Below, piece by piece: positions 35,272 through 43,718 of a DNA stretch of 64,000 nucleotides. Under the pieces are notes generated by a model, which made no database searches, was not told where the DNA came from, and saw only the letters and a list, made by a program, of their open reading frames with translations. The stretch spans positions 21,447-85,446 of the forward strand of contig CAKQDA010000010.1 in assembly GCA_934218695.1 (NCBI GenBank), given 5' to 3'. This DNA comes from an uncultured Succinivibrio sp. Its GTDB lineage: Bacteria; Pseudomonadota; Gammaproteobacteria; Enterobacterales; Succinivibrionaceae. The stretch's first letter is position 1. Every line of letters starts with the position of its first letter. The translations under genes were made by a program, and so were the position numbers.

Positions 35272-35576
35272 GTTGGTTGAAATCTCACCTTACTATTTAA
35301 TCCCATTCAGTTTTTTATTCCTAACATTTACGCACTTATTTAGTTAACAGAAAAAAACTAATTTTAAGCTAAGTAATTAATATGTATAATTACAGCGCTT
35401 TTGGTATTGTTATTTTATTGAACAAAATTTTCATAAACGTTGAAAATTCGTTAATACAAAAAATATAAAAGTGATAAAATGCATATAAAAGCAGTTTGAT
35501 GGGAAAATTATTAACAGTTTTTCTGTCAAAGAAAAATAATTAATTTTTTTTATTCGAGTGTAATCGAAAGGAAAAG
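35272..35576 (+). promoter_or_regulatory. ompA upstream region
   Basis: About 305 very AT-rich bases without a gene. An extended -10 TGATAAAAT lies at 35472-35480 with no good -35. This would give a leader of roughly 90 bases, containing a small hairpin CAG-TTTTT-CTG (35515-35525) between A/T-rich arms. SD AAAGGA precedes the ATG pair. Long structured leaders are typical of stable ompA messages; the role here is inferred. Confidence 0.45.
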
Positions 35577-36623
35577 ATGATGAAAACTAAGTTATTAGCT
35601 TTAGCTGTTTCCGCAGCAGTTGTTTCATTCTCAGCTAACGCAGCTGTTGAAGATACATGGTCTTTAGGTGCATCAGCAGGTTGGAACCATGTTTTTGACA
35701 GTGGTTTAGATAATACTATTATTGATGTTTCAGACAAGAATGGTTATGGCTTCAAGTTAAACGGTGAGTACAATTTTACTGATTGGTTCGCTTTAGGTTT
35801 AGGTTATGACTACTTAAACGGCTCAAAATTAGAAGCTAAAGATAATTTAGGCGGTTATATCTATTCAGCCGATGCCAAGCTTCATTCAAATACCATTGAA
35901 GCATACGGCCGTTTCGCTTTACCTTTAGATACCAATGGCTCAGATATCTTCTTCAAAGTAGGTCCTACCTGGAACAGATCATCAATTGATGGTGATAATT
36001 ACACTCAGTGGGGTGCTGTTATCGGTTTAGGCGGACAGTGGGCTCTTAACGAGAGCTTATCAATCCGTGCAGGTTATGATTACTTATACAAAACCTTACG
36101 CGAAAATAATATTGGTGCAAGATTAAGTAACGGTTTATTATATGTTGGTGTACAGTACACCTTTGGTGCTCCAGCTCCTGTAGCTCCAGCTCCAGTTGCT
36201 GCTCCTGTTGAGAAGAAGACTGTTCGTGTAACAGAGAACCACAGTCTGGCTGCTGGCTTATTATTCCCATTTGATGGTTCAACCTTATCATCACAGGGTA
36301 AGAAAGCAATCTCTGACGTTGTAGCTTCATCAAAGAACTTACAGAACACTGAATTCGAAGTTTACGGTTACACTGATCGTATTGGTTCAGATGCTTACAA
36401 TCAGAAGTTATCTCAGAAGCGTGCTGATGCAGTAACTTCAGAGTTACAGGCAGAGGGTGTAAATACTGTTAAGGCTTCAGAGGGCCGCGGTGAAGCTTCT
36501 CCTGTAACCGGCAACAAGTGTGATACAGTGAAGGGCCGTCAAGCTGTAATCGACTGCCTAGCACCAGATCGTCGTGTTGAGATTGTTGTTACCGGTGATA
36601 CCGTTAAAGAAGAGCAGGAATAA
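35577..36623 (+). CDS. ompA: OmpA-family outer membrane protein
   Basis: A 348-residue porin-like outer membrane anchor. It has a signal peptide (residues 1-23, ending FSANAA before VEDTW), an eight-stranded beta-barrel domain to about residue 195 ending in VGVQYTF, a Pro-Ala hinge (APAPVAPAPVAAPVEKK, about 198-214) and a C-terminal OmpA peptidoglycan-binding domain with GYTDRIGSDAYNQKLSQKRA. Two Cys near the end (in NKCDTVKGRQAVIDCLAPDRR) match the disulfide of E. coli OmpA. Two adjacent ATG codons (35577, 35580) could start it. Single gene with its own promoter and terminator. Confidence 0.93.
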   Translation: MMKTKLLALAVSAAVVSFSANAAVEDTWSLGASAGWNHVFDSGLDNTIIDVSDKNGYGFKLNGEYNFTDWFALGLGYDYLNGSKLEAKDNLGGYIYSADAKLHSNTIEAYGRFALPLDTNGSDIFFKVGPTWNRSSIDGDNYTQWGAVIGLGGQWALNESLSIRAGYDYLYKTLRENNIGARLSNGLLYVGVQYTFGAPAPVAPAPVAAPVEKKTVRVTENHSLAAGLLFPFDGSTLSSQGKKAISDVVASSKNLQNTEFEVYGYTDRIGSDAYNQKLSQKRADAVTSELQAEGVNTVKASEGRGEASPVTGNKCDTVKGRQAVIDCLAPDRRVEIVVTGDTVKEEQE

Positions 36624-36654
36624 TTTCTAACTGAAAAGTTAGTTATTCCTAAAG

Positions 36655-36681
36655 AAAACCCAGCTTAAGCTGGGTTTTTTT
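36655..36681 (+). terminator. Rho-independent terminator of ompA
   Basis: A perfect palindrome with core AACCCAGCTTAAGCTGGGTT followed by a T run. A second small hairpin CTAACT-GAAA-AGTTAG (36627-36642, GNRA loop) lies between the stop codon and the terminator. Confidence 0.88.
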
Positions 36682-36738
36682 ATGACAATGAAAAAACGCT
36701 ACATCAAGTAGCATTTAAAAGACTTTGCTTAATTTTTA

Positions 36739-37884
36739 TTATTCATCAGCCTTTTCTATGCCATCAATCATCTGCTGATAGTATGAAACAGCAGCACTGT
36801 CTGGATTAAGCATTACTTCCTTGAACATATGCTTGATCTGCTCTAAAACAGATGCTCTGCAGATGAATACAAGCTGAGATTTCTTCTCTCCCTCAGGCCA
36901 CTCTTTCAGTTCTGCTAAAGGGTATAGATTTCCTAATACTCCGTGTATTACTATTGGCTTGTCCTGTCCTTTCAGATCAATAATACCTTTAATTCTTAAA
37001 ATTGAATCACCATACTGATCTTGGACTGTTGAAATTCCTGATAACAGTGCTAAAGGTTCAATTGGTTCATCAAATTCAAGACAGAATGAGTCAATATCTG
37101 AGTGCGCGATGATCTTAGGTTTTGATACGCCTATGGCGCCATTTACAGATGCAGGACGAAATGATGAGGCTAAGTTAGGTGACTTAATATTAAGCCATGA
37201 TGAAACTTTCTTGTCATATGCCTGATTTGCGTTCTTGTAAGGACCAATATCAAACAGGATCTTAGGAGAGATGTTTCCTTTGACAGCAGGGAAGATTTTT
37301 GCAGATGGGTTTATCTTTGCACTGATTTCGTAAATAGCGTCAAGCTCATCTGAATCAATAAGATCTGTCTTACTTACAATTACGATATCAGCTAAAGCGA
37401 TTTGCTTAACAGCTTCATACTGTTTCTTTAGCTGTTCTCTTACGAACATACCATCTAAAACAGTGATAGTACCATCATGATAGTAATGATCTAAAAGAAA
37501 ATCGTCATTATTTAAAGTACCAATGACACCAGCAGGATCTGCTAAGCCTGTAGTCTCAATGATGACTCTCTTAAAAGCGGGTATATCTCCTCTCTGAGCC
37601 TTGATGAAGTTGGTTGCTAAACTGTCAACTAAAGCTCCCTGCAAAGAACAGCAGATACATCCTGACTGTAATAGTACAACAGAAGAGTCAACAGCCTCGA
37701 CCAGCTCATGATCTAAGCCCACATCGCCAAATTCATTGATGAGCACAAGTGTGTCTTTGAATTCAGGACTGTTTACCCAGTGATTTAATAAAGTGGTTTT
37801 ACCGCTTCCTAAAAAGCCTGTTATGATATTGACGGGGATCTTGTTCTCGTCGTTTTCTGCAGTATTTTCTGCGTTGTCTGACAT
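36739..37884 (-). CDS. CobW/YjiA-type P-loop GTPase (COG0523)
   Basis: A 381-aa G3E GTPase, a family that supplies metals (Zn, Co, Ni) to client proteins. Seen: Walker A GFLGSGKTTLLNHW (about 23-36), the metal-binding GCICCSL (CxCC), IETTGLADPAGV as switch/Walker B, the nucleotide-specificity SKTD, and a C-terminal CobW_C domain (FDEPIEPLALL onward). The metal and client are unknown. It follows the PldB-like gene by 11 bases on the same strand. No Zur site was recognised upstream, so zinc regulation cannot be claimed. Confidence 0.85.
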   Translation of the reverse strand: MSDNAENTAENDENKIPVNIITGFLGSGKTTLLNHWVNSPEFKDTLVLINEFGDVGLDHELVEAVDSSVVLLQSGCICCSLQGALVDSLATNFIKAQRGDIPAFKRVIIETTGLADPAGVIGTLNNDDFLLDHYYHDGTITVLDGMFVREQLKKQYEAVKQIALADIVIVSKTDLIDSDELDAIYEISAKINPSAKIFPAVKGNISPKILFDIGPYKNANQAYDKKVSSWLNIKSPNLASSFRPASVNGAIGVSKPKIIAHSDIDSFCLEFDEPIEPLALLSGISTVQDQYGDSILRIKGIIDLKGQDKPIVIHGVLGNLYPLAELKEWPEGEKKSQLVFICRASVLEQIKHMFKEVMLNPDSAAVSYYQQMIDGIEKADE

Positions 37885-37895
37885 GGTTAATTATC

Positions 37896-38858
37896 CTAAT
37901 CAAATAGAAAATCTAATGCGTTCGACAGTGATCTTATCCTAAATTCGTCGCTTTCGTTAATTAAATCATGATAAGCATTATCAATTATTTCGAATTTTGG
38001 CCGAATTGGATCTCCCTGATGTTTCTCAAAGAAATGTTCTGCTACTGCTGTACTTACAACTTTATCCTTACCGGCACTTTGGCAGTATACAGGAATAGTA
38101 AAAGTAAATGTCGAGTCTATGATTTCCATTTGTTTTCGCATTGCTTCCTTTACAAAGCGATAAGTAGGGCCACCTATAGTTAGCTCAGGATGTTTTTTAT
38201 AATAGTCATGGTAGGCTTCGTATCTTTCCTTACTGTGACTATGGTGGTTAATTTCAAAAGGAACCTTTTTGTATTCTTTTCCGTGTGGAGTGTACATGGT
38301 AGACAGAACAGGCAATGAGCCAAATGTCATTACAAGACCGGTTAACAGCGGTTTGGGAAGATTAAAAAATGGCCACAAATAAGGTGCTATTAGGGCTGCT
38401 CTTGAAGGTTTGTTTTTGAAATTCTTGATGATATCCAAGGATATTAGTCCACCAAGAGAAAAGGCTAACAGTTTATAATTACTGATATTAAGTTTATCAA
38501 GAATAAACAGATCGTCTTTGGTCAAATCTTCAAAACAGTTGATATGACATTTTTGAGGATCCTGTAATAATCTGGTTGATTCAGCTTGCCCACGTGCAAA
38601 AGGGATCACAGCTGAGATATTTAATAAATTTAACGTATATAGGAATTCTGCAAATTTGTGAGGAATTTCGCCTCTTCCAGGAATAATGACCAAAGTATCT
38701 TTTGCATCGTCTGCATCCATTTTTGCCACAGTCACTTTGTAGTCATCTTTGTTTTTAAAGGATAGATTTCTGACTTTGCTTTTATAGAAATCTTCGATAT
38801 CTGAGCGCTCTTTTTCCAGAGCTTCAGTGGAGAGAAAAGAATCTTCAAATTTGTTCAT
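37896..38858 (-). CDS. PldB-like lysophospholipase (alpha/beta hydrolase)
   Basis: A 320-aa alpha/beta hydrolase. The nucleophile elbow is FSLGGL (Ser in SLGG), preceded by GRGE at the oxyanion strand, with a C-terminal Asp in AGKDKVV and His in NAYHDL completing the triad. The segment VPFEINHHSHSKERYEAYHD and IGGPTYRFVKEAM matches, from memory, the lysophospholipase L2 (PldB) cap region. It probably releases fatty acid from lysophospholipids at the inner membrane; no transmembrane helix is obvious. Co-oriented with the CobW-type gene and downstream of spoT. Confidence 0.75.
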   Translation of the reverse strand: MNKFEDSFLSTEALEKERSDIEDFYKSKVRNLSFKNKDDYKVTVAKMDADDAKDTLVIIPGRGEIPHKFAEFLYTLNLLNISAVIPFARGQAESTRLLQDPQKCHINCFEDLTKDDLFILDKLNISNYKLLAFSLGGLISLDIIKNFKNKPSRAALIAPYLWPFFNLPKPLLTGLVMTFGSLPVLSTMYTPHGKEYKKVPFEINHHSHSKERYEAYHDYYKKHPELTIGGPTYRFVKEAMRKQMEIIDSTFTFTIPVYCQSAGKDKVVSTAVAEHFFEKHQGDPIRPKFEIIDNAYHDLINESDEFRIRSLSNALDFLFD

Positions 38859-38926
38859 ATAAGTTATGTATATCCTCTATGTCTGTATATACACAATATA
38901 TGATTTAACCATAAATGAAAACAGAA

Positions 38927-41095
38927 CTATCGGCGACGATAGATAGTGATCACATTTGGAACAGCTTTAATTCGCTTGATAACGCTGGCTAAGTGCAATC
39001 TGTCTCTTACTGTAACAATCAGATTCATAACAAAGGTTGTTTCATCCTTCTGATCAGAATTAATGCTTTCTATTCTGGAACCTGCAACGTCAACTGCATT
39101 AGATATTTCGGAAACAATTCCCTGTCTATTCTCAAGTTCAATTAAAAGACCTGTTTTAAATTCCATATTTGCTGTAACAGCATAATTCCAGCTTACATTT
39201 AGAGATTTTGAAGGAACCTTATCTGATTCTCTGAAATTTTTACAGTTGGCTGTGTGAATTACGATTCCTCGACCCTGTGCAATATGCGCGATGATATCAT
39301 CGCCAGGAATAGGCATACAGCATTGTGCAAAAGTAAAAGGCATACCACCTGTACCTTTGACAGGAAGTTCATGATGGTTATGGGTATTTGGATCAAGAAA
39401 CTTTGCTACGGCAACAGTTAAAATATTACCCATAGCAATATCACAGAAGAGAGTCTTTAAATCAGGTTCTTTAAAGTTCTCAAGAATATTGTCAATCTGT
39501 TCCTGTGTGAGAGCATCAATACGCTGTGACTTAAGTGTATTCTGAAGCAGTCTTCTGCCGATTAGCTGGCATTCCTGGGTTCTCAATCCCTTCAGGTACT
39601 GTCTGATTGATGATCTTGCTTTTGATGTCACTACAGTAGACAGCCAAATAGCATTTGGGCAGGCATTCTGTGAGGTAATAATCTCAACAGACTGTCCTGA
39701 ATCCAAACTTCTTGAAAGAGGATATACATGGTGATTTACTCTTGCTCCAATACAATGGTTTCCAATATCAGTATGGAGTGCATAGGCAAAATCAACAGGT
39801 GTGGCGCCTTTTGGCAAGTTATAAATAGTGCCGTCAGGGGTGAATACAAAGATTGAGTCAGGAAACAGATCTGTTTTTACATCTTCTACAAATTCCATAG
39901 AAGAACCGGCACTCTGCTGCAGATCTATAAGGTTCTTAATCCAGTCTTGGGCATTCTTTTGTGAGGCAGTTGAAACAGCCTGAGATCCGTTTTCTTTATA
40001 AGCCCAGTGAGCTGCAACTCCTCGTGCTGCCATCTGATCCATAAATTCTGTCCTAATTTGGATCTCGATAGGAACACCGTGCGGTCCGACTAAAGAAGTG
40101 TGAAGAGACTGGTAGCCGTTGAGCTTGGGAATAGCAATGTAATCTTTAAATCCGTTTGGCCGAGGCTTAAACAGATTGTGCATCTGACCTAATACCCTAT
40201 AACAGGTATCGACGTCCTTTAGAATGATCCTAAAGCCGTATACATCCATGATCTCACGGAACTGCAACTCCTTTTTTACCATTTTTCTATAAATGGAATA
40301 GAGTCGTTTTTCTCTTCCTGAGACTCTGGCTTCAATATGTGATTCTTTCAGTCTTGCTTTTATTGCTTCGAGAATATTTGAAACCACTTCCTTACGGTTA
40401 TTTCTCGCTCTTGTAACTGCGGCTTTCAGAACTCTATAGCGCATTGGGTATATAGACGCCATACAGAGCTCTTCAAGTTCAGCTCGGATATCAGAAATAC
40501 CTAAACGATTGGCAATAGGGACGAAAACTTCTAGAGTCTCTTTGGCGATACGAACTCTTTTATCAGGTCTAAGTGCACCTAAGGTGCGCATATTATGAGT
40601 TCTATCTGCTAACTTTATAAGGATGACTCGAATATCCTTGGTCATTGCAAGGATCATCTTTCTAAAGTTTTCCATCTGAGCTTCTTTGTAGTCATGAAAA
40701 CGTAACTTGTCGAGTTTGGTTACACCTTCTACGATTTCATTTACGGTAGGGCCGAACTCATCTTCAAGCATTTTGCTTGTAATAAAAGTGTCTTCAACTA
40801 CATCATGCAACAATGCCGCCTGAACAGACTCTACGTCAAGATGCATCTGCGCAATGACTGTAGCTACAGCAATCGGATGGATGATATATGGTTCACCTGA
40901 AGCTCTTTTTTGCTCTCGGTGAGCAATATCTGCGACATAAAATGTTCTGTCGATTAAGGTAATAGCTTTTTCAGGAAGGTATGAGCACAAGAGAGCTCTT
41001 AAATGCTCATAATAAGAAAAGTTTGGAGAGGAAAGTGCCTGATTTAACGGCGTAATACCTTCACATTTGGGAATAGTACGTGTTTCCTCTCCCAT
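38927..41095 (-). CDS. spoT: bifunctional (p)ppGpp synthetase/hydrolase SpoT
   Basis: Controls the stringent alarmone. 722 aa in standard order: HD hydrolase (HPIAVATVIAQMH, LLHDVVEDT, LADRTHNMRTL), synthetase domain (VYGFRIILKDVDTCYRVLG, KDYIAIPKLNGYQSLHTSL), TGS domain (IFVFTPDGTIYNLPKGATPV), helical region, a zinc-finger-like CRIS region (FAQCCMPIPGDDIIAHI) and C-terminal ACT. Hydrolase motifs are intact, distinguishing it from RelA. SD AGGAG overlaps the rpoZ stop, so translation is coupled in the conserved gmk-rpoZ-spoT order. Confidence 0.96.
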   Translation of the reverse strand: MGEETRTIPKCEGITPLNQALSSPNFSYYEHLRALLCSYLPEKAITLIDRTFYVADIAHREQKRASGEPYIIHPIAVATVIAQMHLDVESVQAALLHDVVEDTFITSKMLEDEFGPTVNEIVEGVTKLDKLRFHDYKEAQMENFRKMILAMTKDIRVILIKLADRTHNMRTLGALRPDKRVRIAKETLEVFVPIANRLGISDIRAELEELCMASIYPMRYRVLKAAVTRARNNRKEVVSNILEAIKARLKESHIEARVSGREKRLYSIYRKMVKKELQFREIMDVYGFRIILKDVDTCYRVLGQMHNLFKPRPNGFKDYIAIPKLNGYQSLHTSLVGPHGVPIEIQIRTEFMDQMAARGVAAHWAYKENGSQAVSTASQKNAQDWIKNLIDLQQSAGSSMEFVEDVKTDLFPDSIFVFTPDGTIYNLPKGATPVDFAYALHTDIGNHCIGARVNHHVYPLSRSLDSGQSVEIITSQNACPNAIWLSTVVTSKARSSIRQYLKGLRTQECQLIGRRLLQNTLKSQRIDALTQEQIDNILENFKEPDLKTLFCDIAMGNILTVAVAKFLDPNTHNHHELPVKGTGGMPFTFAQCCMPIPGDDIIAHIAQGRGIVIHTANCKNFRESDKVPSKSLNVSWNYAVTANMEFKTGLLIELENRQGIVSEISNAVDVAGSRIESINSDQKDETTFVMNLIVTVRDRLHLASVIKRIKAVPNVITIYRRR

Positions 41096-41106
41096 ATTGA
41101 GATCTC

Positions 41107-41391
41107 CTAGTTGAACATCTCAACGCCGTCGATAGGAGCAAACTCATTGTCAGCAGGATGCACTGATGAGTCTCTTAAGTGCTCTTTACGGTCTTGCTTA
41201 TCTAAAAATTCTTTTGTGATAAGTCCTTCTTCAATCTCACGTAAAGCGATAACTGTTGGCTTATCCTTTTCTTCTTCTACAAGAGGATTGCTGCCAGATG
41301 CAATCTGACGAGCGCGACGGGCTGCAAGTAAAACTAAATCAAAACGATTGCCAACTTTTGCAACTGCATCTTCAACGGTAACTCTAGCCAT
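41107..41391 (-). CDS. rpoZ: RNA polymerase omega subunit
   Basis: A 94-residue subunit that helps assemble beta' and forms one of the ppGpp sites of RNA polymerase. [20 protein letters not shown] and the AARRARQI core are diagnostic, followed by the [11 protein letters not shown] helix. It ends 11 bases before the spoT start, which links alarmone synthesis and one of its targets in one operon, as in E. coli. Confidence 0.96.
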   Translation of the reverse strand: MARVTVEDAVAKVGNRFDLVLLAARRARQIASGSNPLVEEEKDKPTVIALREIEEGLITKEFLDKQDRKEHLRDSSVHPADNEFAPIDGVEMFN

Positions 41392-41693
41392 TTATGCGTA
41401 CCTTCATAAAACTAAGGTTTTTATTTATCCAAATCTTATTTTAATTCTAACACCTGGAACGAAAAAAACTATTGTTTACTGAAAAACAAATCTATATGCC
41501 TTTTTTAGTCAAAAAACTGCACCTCAAACGTTATGCCTGAGTTGTTATGACTCAAATCGTGAAAAAAAGGCAGGTATGTTTTGAGTAAGACACAAAACTC
41601 ACGCCATTATACACGAAATTTAAGGATTCAATGGACAAAATATTAATCTTTCGTCATGTTTGAGCCTTATTATTGTCAGTTTATGCAGGATTC
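41392..41693 (-). other. intergenic region gmk to rpoZ
   Basis: 302 bases without a gene, AT-rich. It probably carries an rpoZ-spoT promoter, but none is convincing. A weak 5-bp repeat TGAGT/ACTCA lies at 41538-41554. I see nothing else. Confidence 0.4.
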
Positions 41694-42308
41694 TTATAAA
41701 CTGAATTTTTCTTTAATGATGTGCTCCTGTTTGGATGTTTTCTGACGGTTTGAAAGAATAATTGAGCGCATATTTAAAAGACTTTCATCAAAGTCATCAT
41801 TTACAATGACATAATCATATTCATTGTAGTGAGAAATTTCATTTACAGCTTTGCTCATTCTTTTTTCAATAACTTCAGGAGCATCTGTAGCTCTGGTTAC
41901 TAAACGGCGGTTTAACTCTTCTAGGGAAGGTGGAACAATAAAAATTCCTTTAGCATTAGGTGTCTGCTTCCTAATCTGACGGGCTCCCTGCCAGTCGATA
42001 TCTAAAAGAACATCTTTTCCTTCATTAAGCCACTGTTCAACAATTTCTCTGGATGTCCCGTAATAGTGGTCAAAGACATGAGCATATTCATAGAAAGCAT
42101 TCCTTTTGATTAGTTTTTCAAACTCTTCATTAGAAATGAAGTGATAGCTTACATGATCAATTTCACCTGGTCTTGGTTCTCTTGTGGTATGGGACACAGA
42201 CAGCCTTAACTTGTCATCTAAATTAAAACGTTTTAACAGAGCATCGATGAGTGATGATTTTCCAGCACCTGAAGGTGCTGATACGATAAATAATGTTCCT
42301 TTATTCAT
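41694..42308 (-). CDS. gmk: guanylate kinase
   Basis: Phosphorylates GMP to GDP, feeding GTP and ppGpp pools. 204 aa, P-loop [14 protein letters not shown] at about residues 8-21, then [20 protein letters not shown] (GMP-binding), [14 protein letters not shown], and the lid region [18 protein letters not shown]. Its ATG overlaps the end of engB by eight bases, suggesting translational coupling. Confidence 0.96.
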   Translation of the reverse strand: MNKGTLFIVSAPSGAGKSSLIDALLKRFNLDDKLRLSVSHTTREPRPGEIDHVSYHFISNEEFEKLIKRNAFYEYAHVFDHYYGTSREIVEQWLNEGKDVLLDIDWQGARQIRKQTPNAKGIFIVPPSLEELNRRLVTRATDAPEVIEKRMSKAVNEISHYNEYDYVIVNDDFDESLLNMRSIILSNRQKTSKQEHIIKEKFSL

Positions 42309-42948
42309 TTTTATTTTCGTCGTCGGTATGGAATAGTGTAAACCAGTTTTTCAAAACAGCTCTGACTTCATCTACACCAATTTTTTTGAGAGCGGAAAAA
42401 GCAATAATAGTGAAGTTACCTCCAAACTCGCTTAATTGAGTTCTAACTTCACCTACCATTTCTTTTCTTTTATTAACACCAAACTTGTCAGCTTTTGTCA
42501 GAAGAATCAGGCATGGCAGATTTGCTGCAATTGACCAGTCTATGATCATTCTGTCGTGATCTCTAAGAGGTGTCCTAATATCCATAGTAACGACCAAACC
42601 GCAAAGACACTTGCGCTGCTGAAGGTAGTCTGTCATTGCCTTCTGCCATTGACGTTTCATGTTCTCTGGAACTTGAGCATAACCATAGCCAGGCAGGTCT
42701 ACAATAAACTTTCCTTCGTCTATCTTAAAGAGATTTATTAGCCTGGTTCGTCCAGGTGTACGGCTGGTTTTTGCTAGATTTTTCTGATCACAAATGGCAT
42801 TAATGGATGATGATTTTCCTGAATTGGAACGACCAATAATAGCAATCTCAGCGCCCATATCCTCAGGAAGTTTTGAGATGTCTGGGGCGCTGGTTACAAA
42901 TTTGGTTTTTCTAAAATCCAGGACATTTTTTTTAATAATATCAGTCAT
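42301..42948 (-). CDS. engB: ribosome biogenesis GTPase EngB (YihA/YsxC)
   Basis: Essential GTPase for assembly of the 50S subunit. 215 aa, with G1 [11 protein letters not shown] (about 36-46), the G2/switch I SRTPGRT, G3 [13 protein letters not shown]4 TKAD and a G5-like FSALKK. Its ATG directly abuts the stop of the DUF3334 gene (TAA then ATG) and its end overlaps gmk, so DUF3334-engB-gmk read as one tightly coupled unit. Confidence 0.95.
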   Translation of the reverse strand: MTDIIKKNVLDFRKTKFVTSAPDISKLPEDMGAEIAIIGRSNSGKSSSINAICDQKNLAKTSRTPGRTRLINLFKIDEGKFIVDLPGYGYAQVPENMKRQWQKAMTDYLQQRKCLCGLVVTMDIRTPLRDHDRMIIDWSIAANLPCLILLTKADKFGVNKRKEMVGEVRTQLSEFGGNFTIIAFSALKKIGVDEVRAVLKNWFTLFHTDDENKNE

Positions 42949-43572
42949 TTAATCTACTTGTGTATACTGCTCTAGAATATCATCAGGTGATAATGTACTG
43001 TGACTTTCAAATTCGCGTAAAGCTGTAAAACTGGTATCGTCCATCGCTAATTCAACATAGAATACATTACCACTTTCCGTGTGGAACGTTACTTTACCAT
43101 ATTTAGGGTTGTCTAGGTTAACAGAAATGCTAATTTGAACTTCTCTTGGCAGTACTAACATCTTTGGCTGAGACTGATCAATTCTAATATGCAACTCTTC
43201 GCTGATCTGACGAGTGAAGTTACCGATGATTTGATTCATCAGCTCTCCTAGAGTGTTACTTACCTCATCCTGAGTGTAATTCTGAGCCATTTCAATTTCA
43301 GGAATTCCCATGTTTTTAAGATAGGAAGTGTAAAGTTCCATCGCAGTCTCTTTTGGAAAGTTAATGACTACCATTCCAGAGAAAGATCCTGTAAACATTA
43401 CAAAGGTACCTATATCTGGAGTTAACAGTGTCTTGGTAATTTTTTGTACCAGTGGTGCATATCTGGTTTCCTGTGCTGTTGCAGAAGTGATGACATTTGC
43501 AACACTTTGGCACAGGGTCATAATGATGTCGCTGCAGTCTACTTTCTTTGAATTGTTTTCAGTTTCAGTCAT
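42949..43572 (-). CDS. DUF3334 / CheX-like protein
   Basis: A 207-aa cytoplasmic protein resembling the DUF3334 family of Vibrio and Shewanella, which is related to CheX-type CheY phosphatases. Visible: LCQSVANVITSATAQETRY at the start, PDIGTFVMFTGSFSGMVVINFP and the CheX-like helix EVSNTLGELMNQIIGNF with the conserved Glu and Asn of the phosphatase motif (ExxN), here E-L-M-N. No other chemotaxis gene lies near. It abuts engB (TAA-ATG) and is separated from ntrC by a terminator. Function is unknown; phosphatase activity on a receiver domain is a guess from fold and motif. Confidence 0.75.
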   Translation of the reverse strand: MTETENNSKKVDCSDIIMTLCQSVANVITSATAQETRYAPLVQKITKTLLTPDIGTFVMFTGSFSGMVVINFPKETAMELYTSYLKNMGIPEIEMAQNYTQDEVSNTLGELMNQIIGNFTRQISEELHIRIDQSQPKMLVLPREVQISISVNLDNPKYGKVTFHTESGNVFYVELAMDDTSFTALREFESHSTLSPDDILEQYTQVD

Positions 43573-43660
43573 AAATCCTCCAAAATATTTTTTTATTTAA
43601 GGATAAGCTAAACACTGAGAAATTTGTGTGAGTTTATCTGCTAATTTGAAATTGGTGACA

Positions 43661-43696
43661 AAAAAAGCGTTAACTTTATGAAGCTAACGCTTTTTG
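43661..43696 (-). terminator. Rho-independent terminator of ntrB-ntrC
   Basis: An 11-bp stem AAAAAGCGTTA/TAACGCTTTTT (43662-43672 and 43685-43695) with an inner CTT/AAG extension and A/T flanks, 23 bases beyond the ntrC stop on the minus strand. Confidence 0.88.
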
Positions 43697-43718
43697 AGGG
43701 TGGATGAAAGAGTTTTGA

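Noticed and set aside
35577..36349. Antisense frames of 89-95 codons over ompA
   Set aside because: Shadows produced by the repetitive Pro-Ala hinge and biased codons of ompA; no SD.
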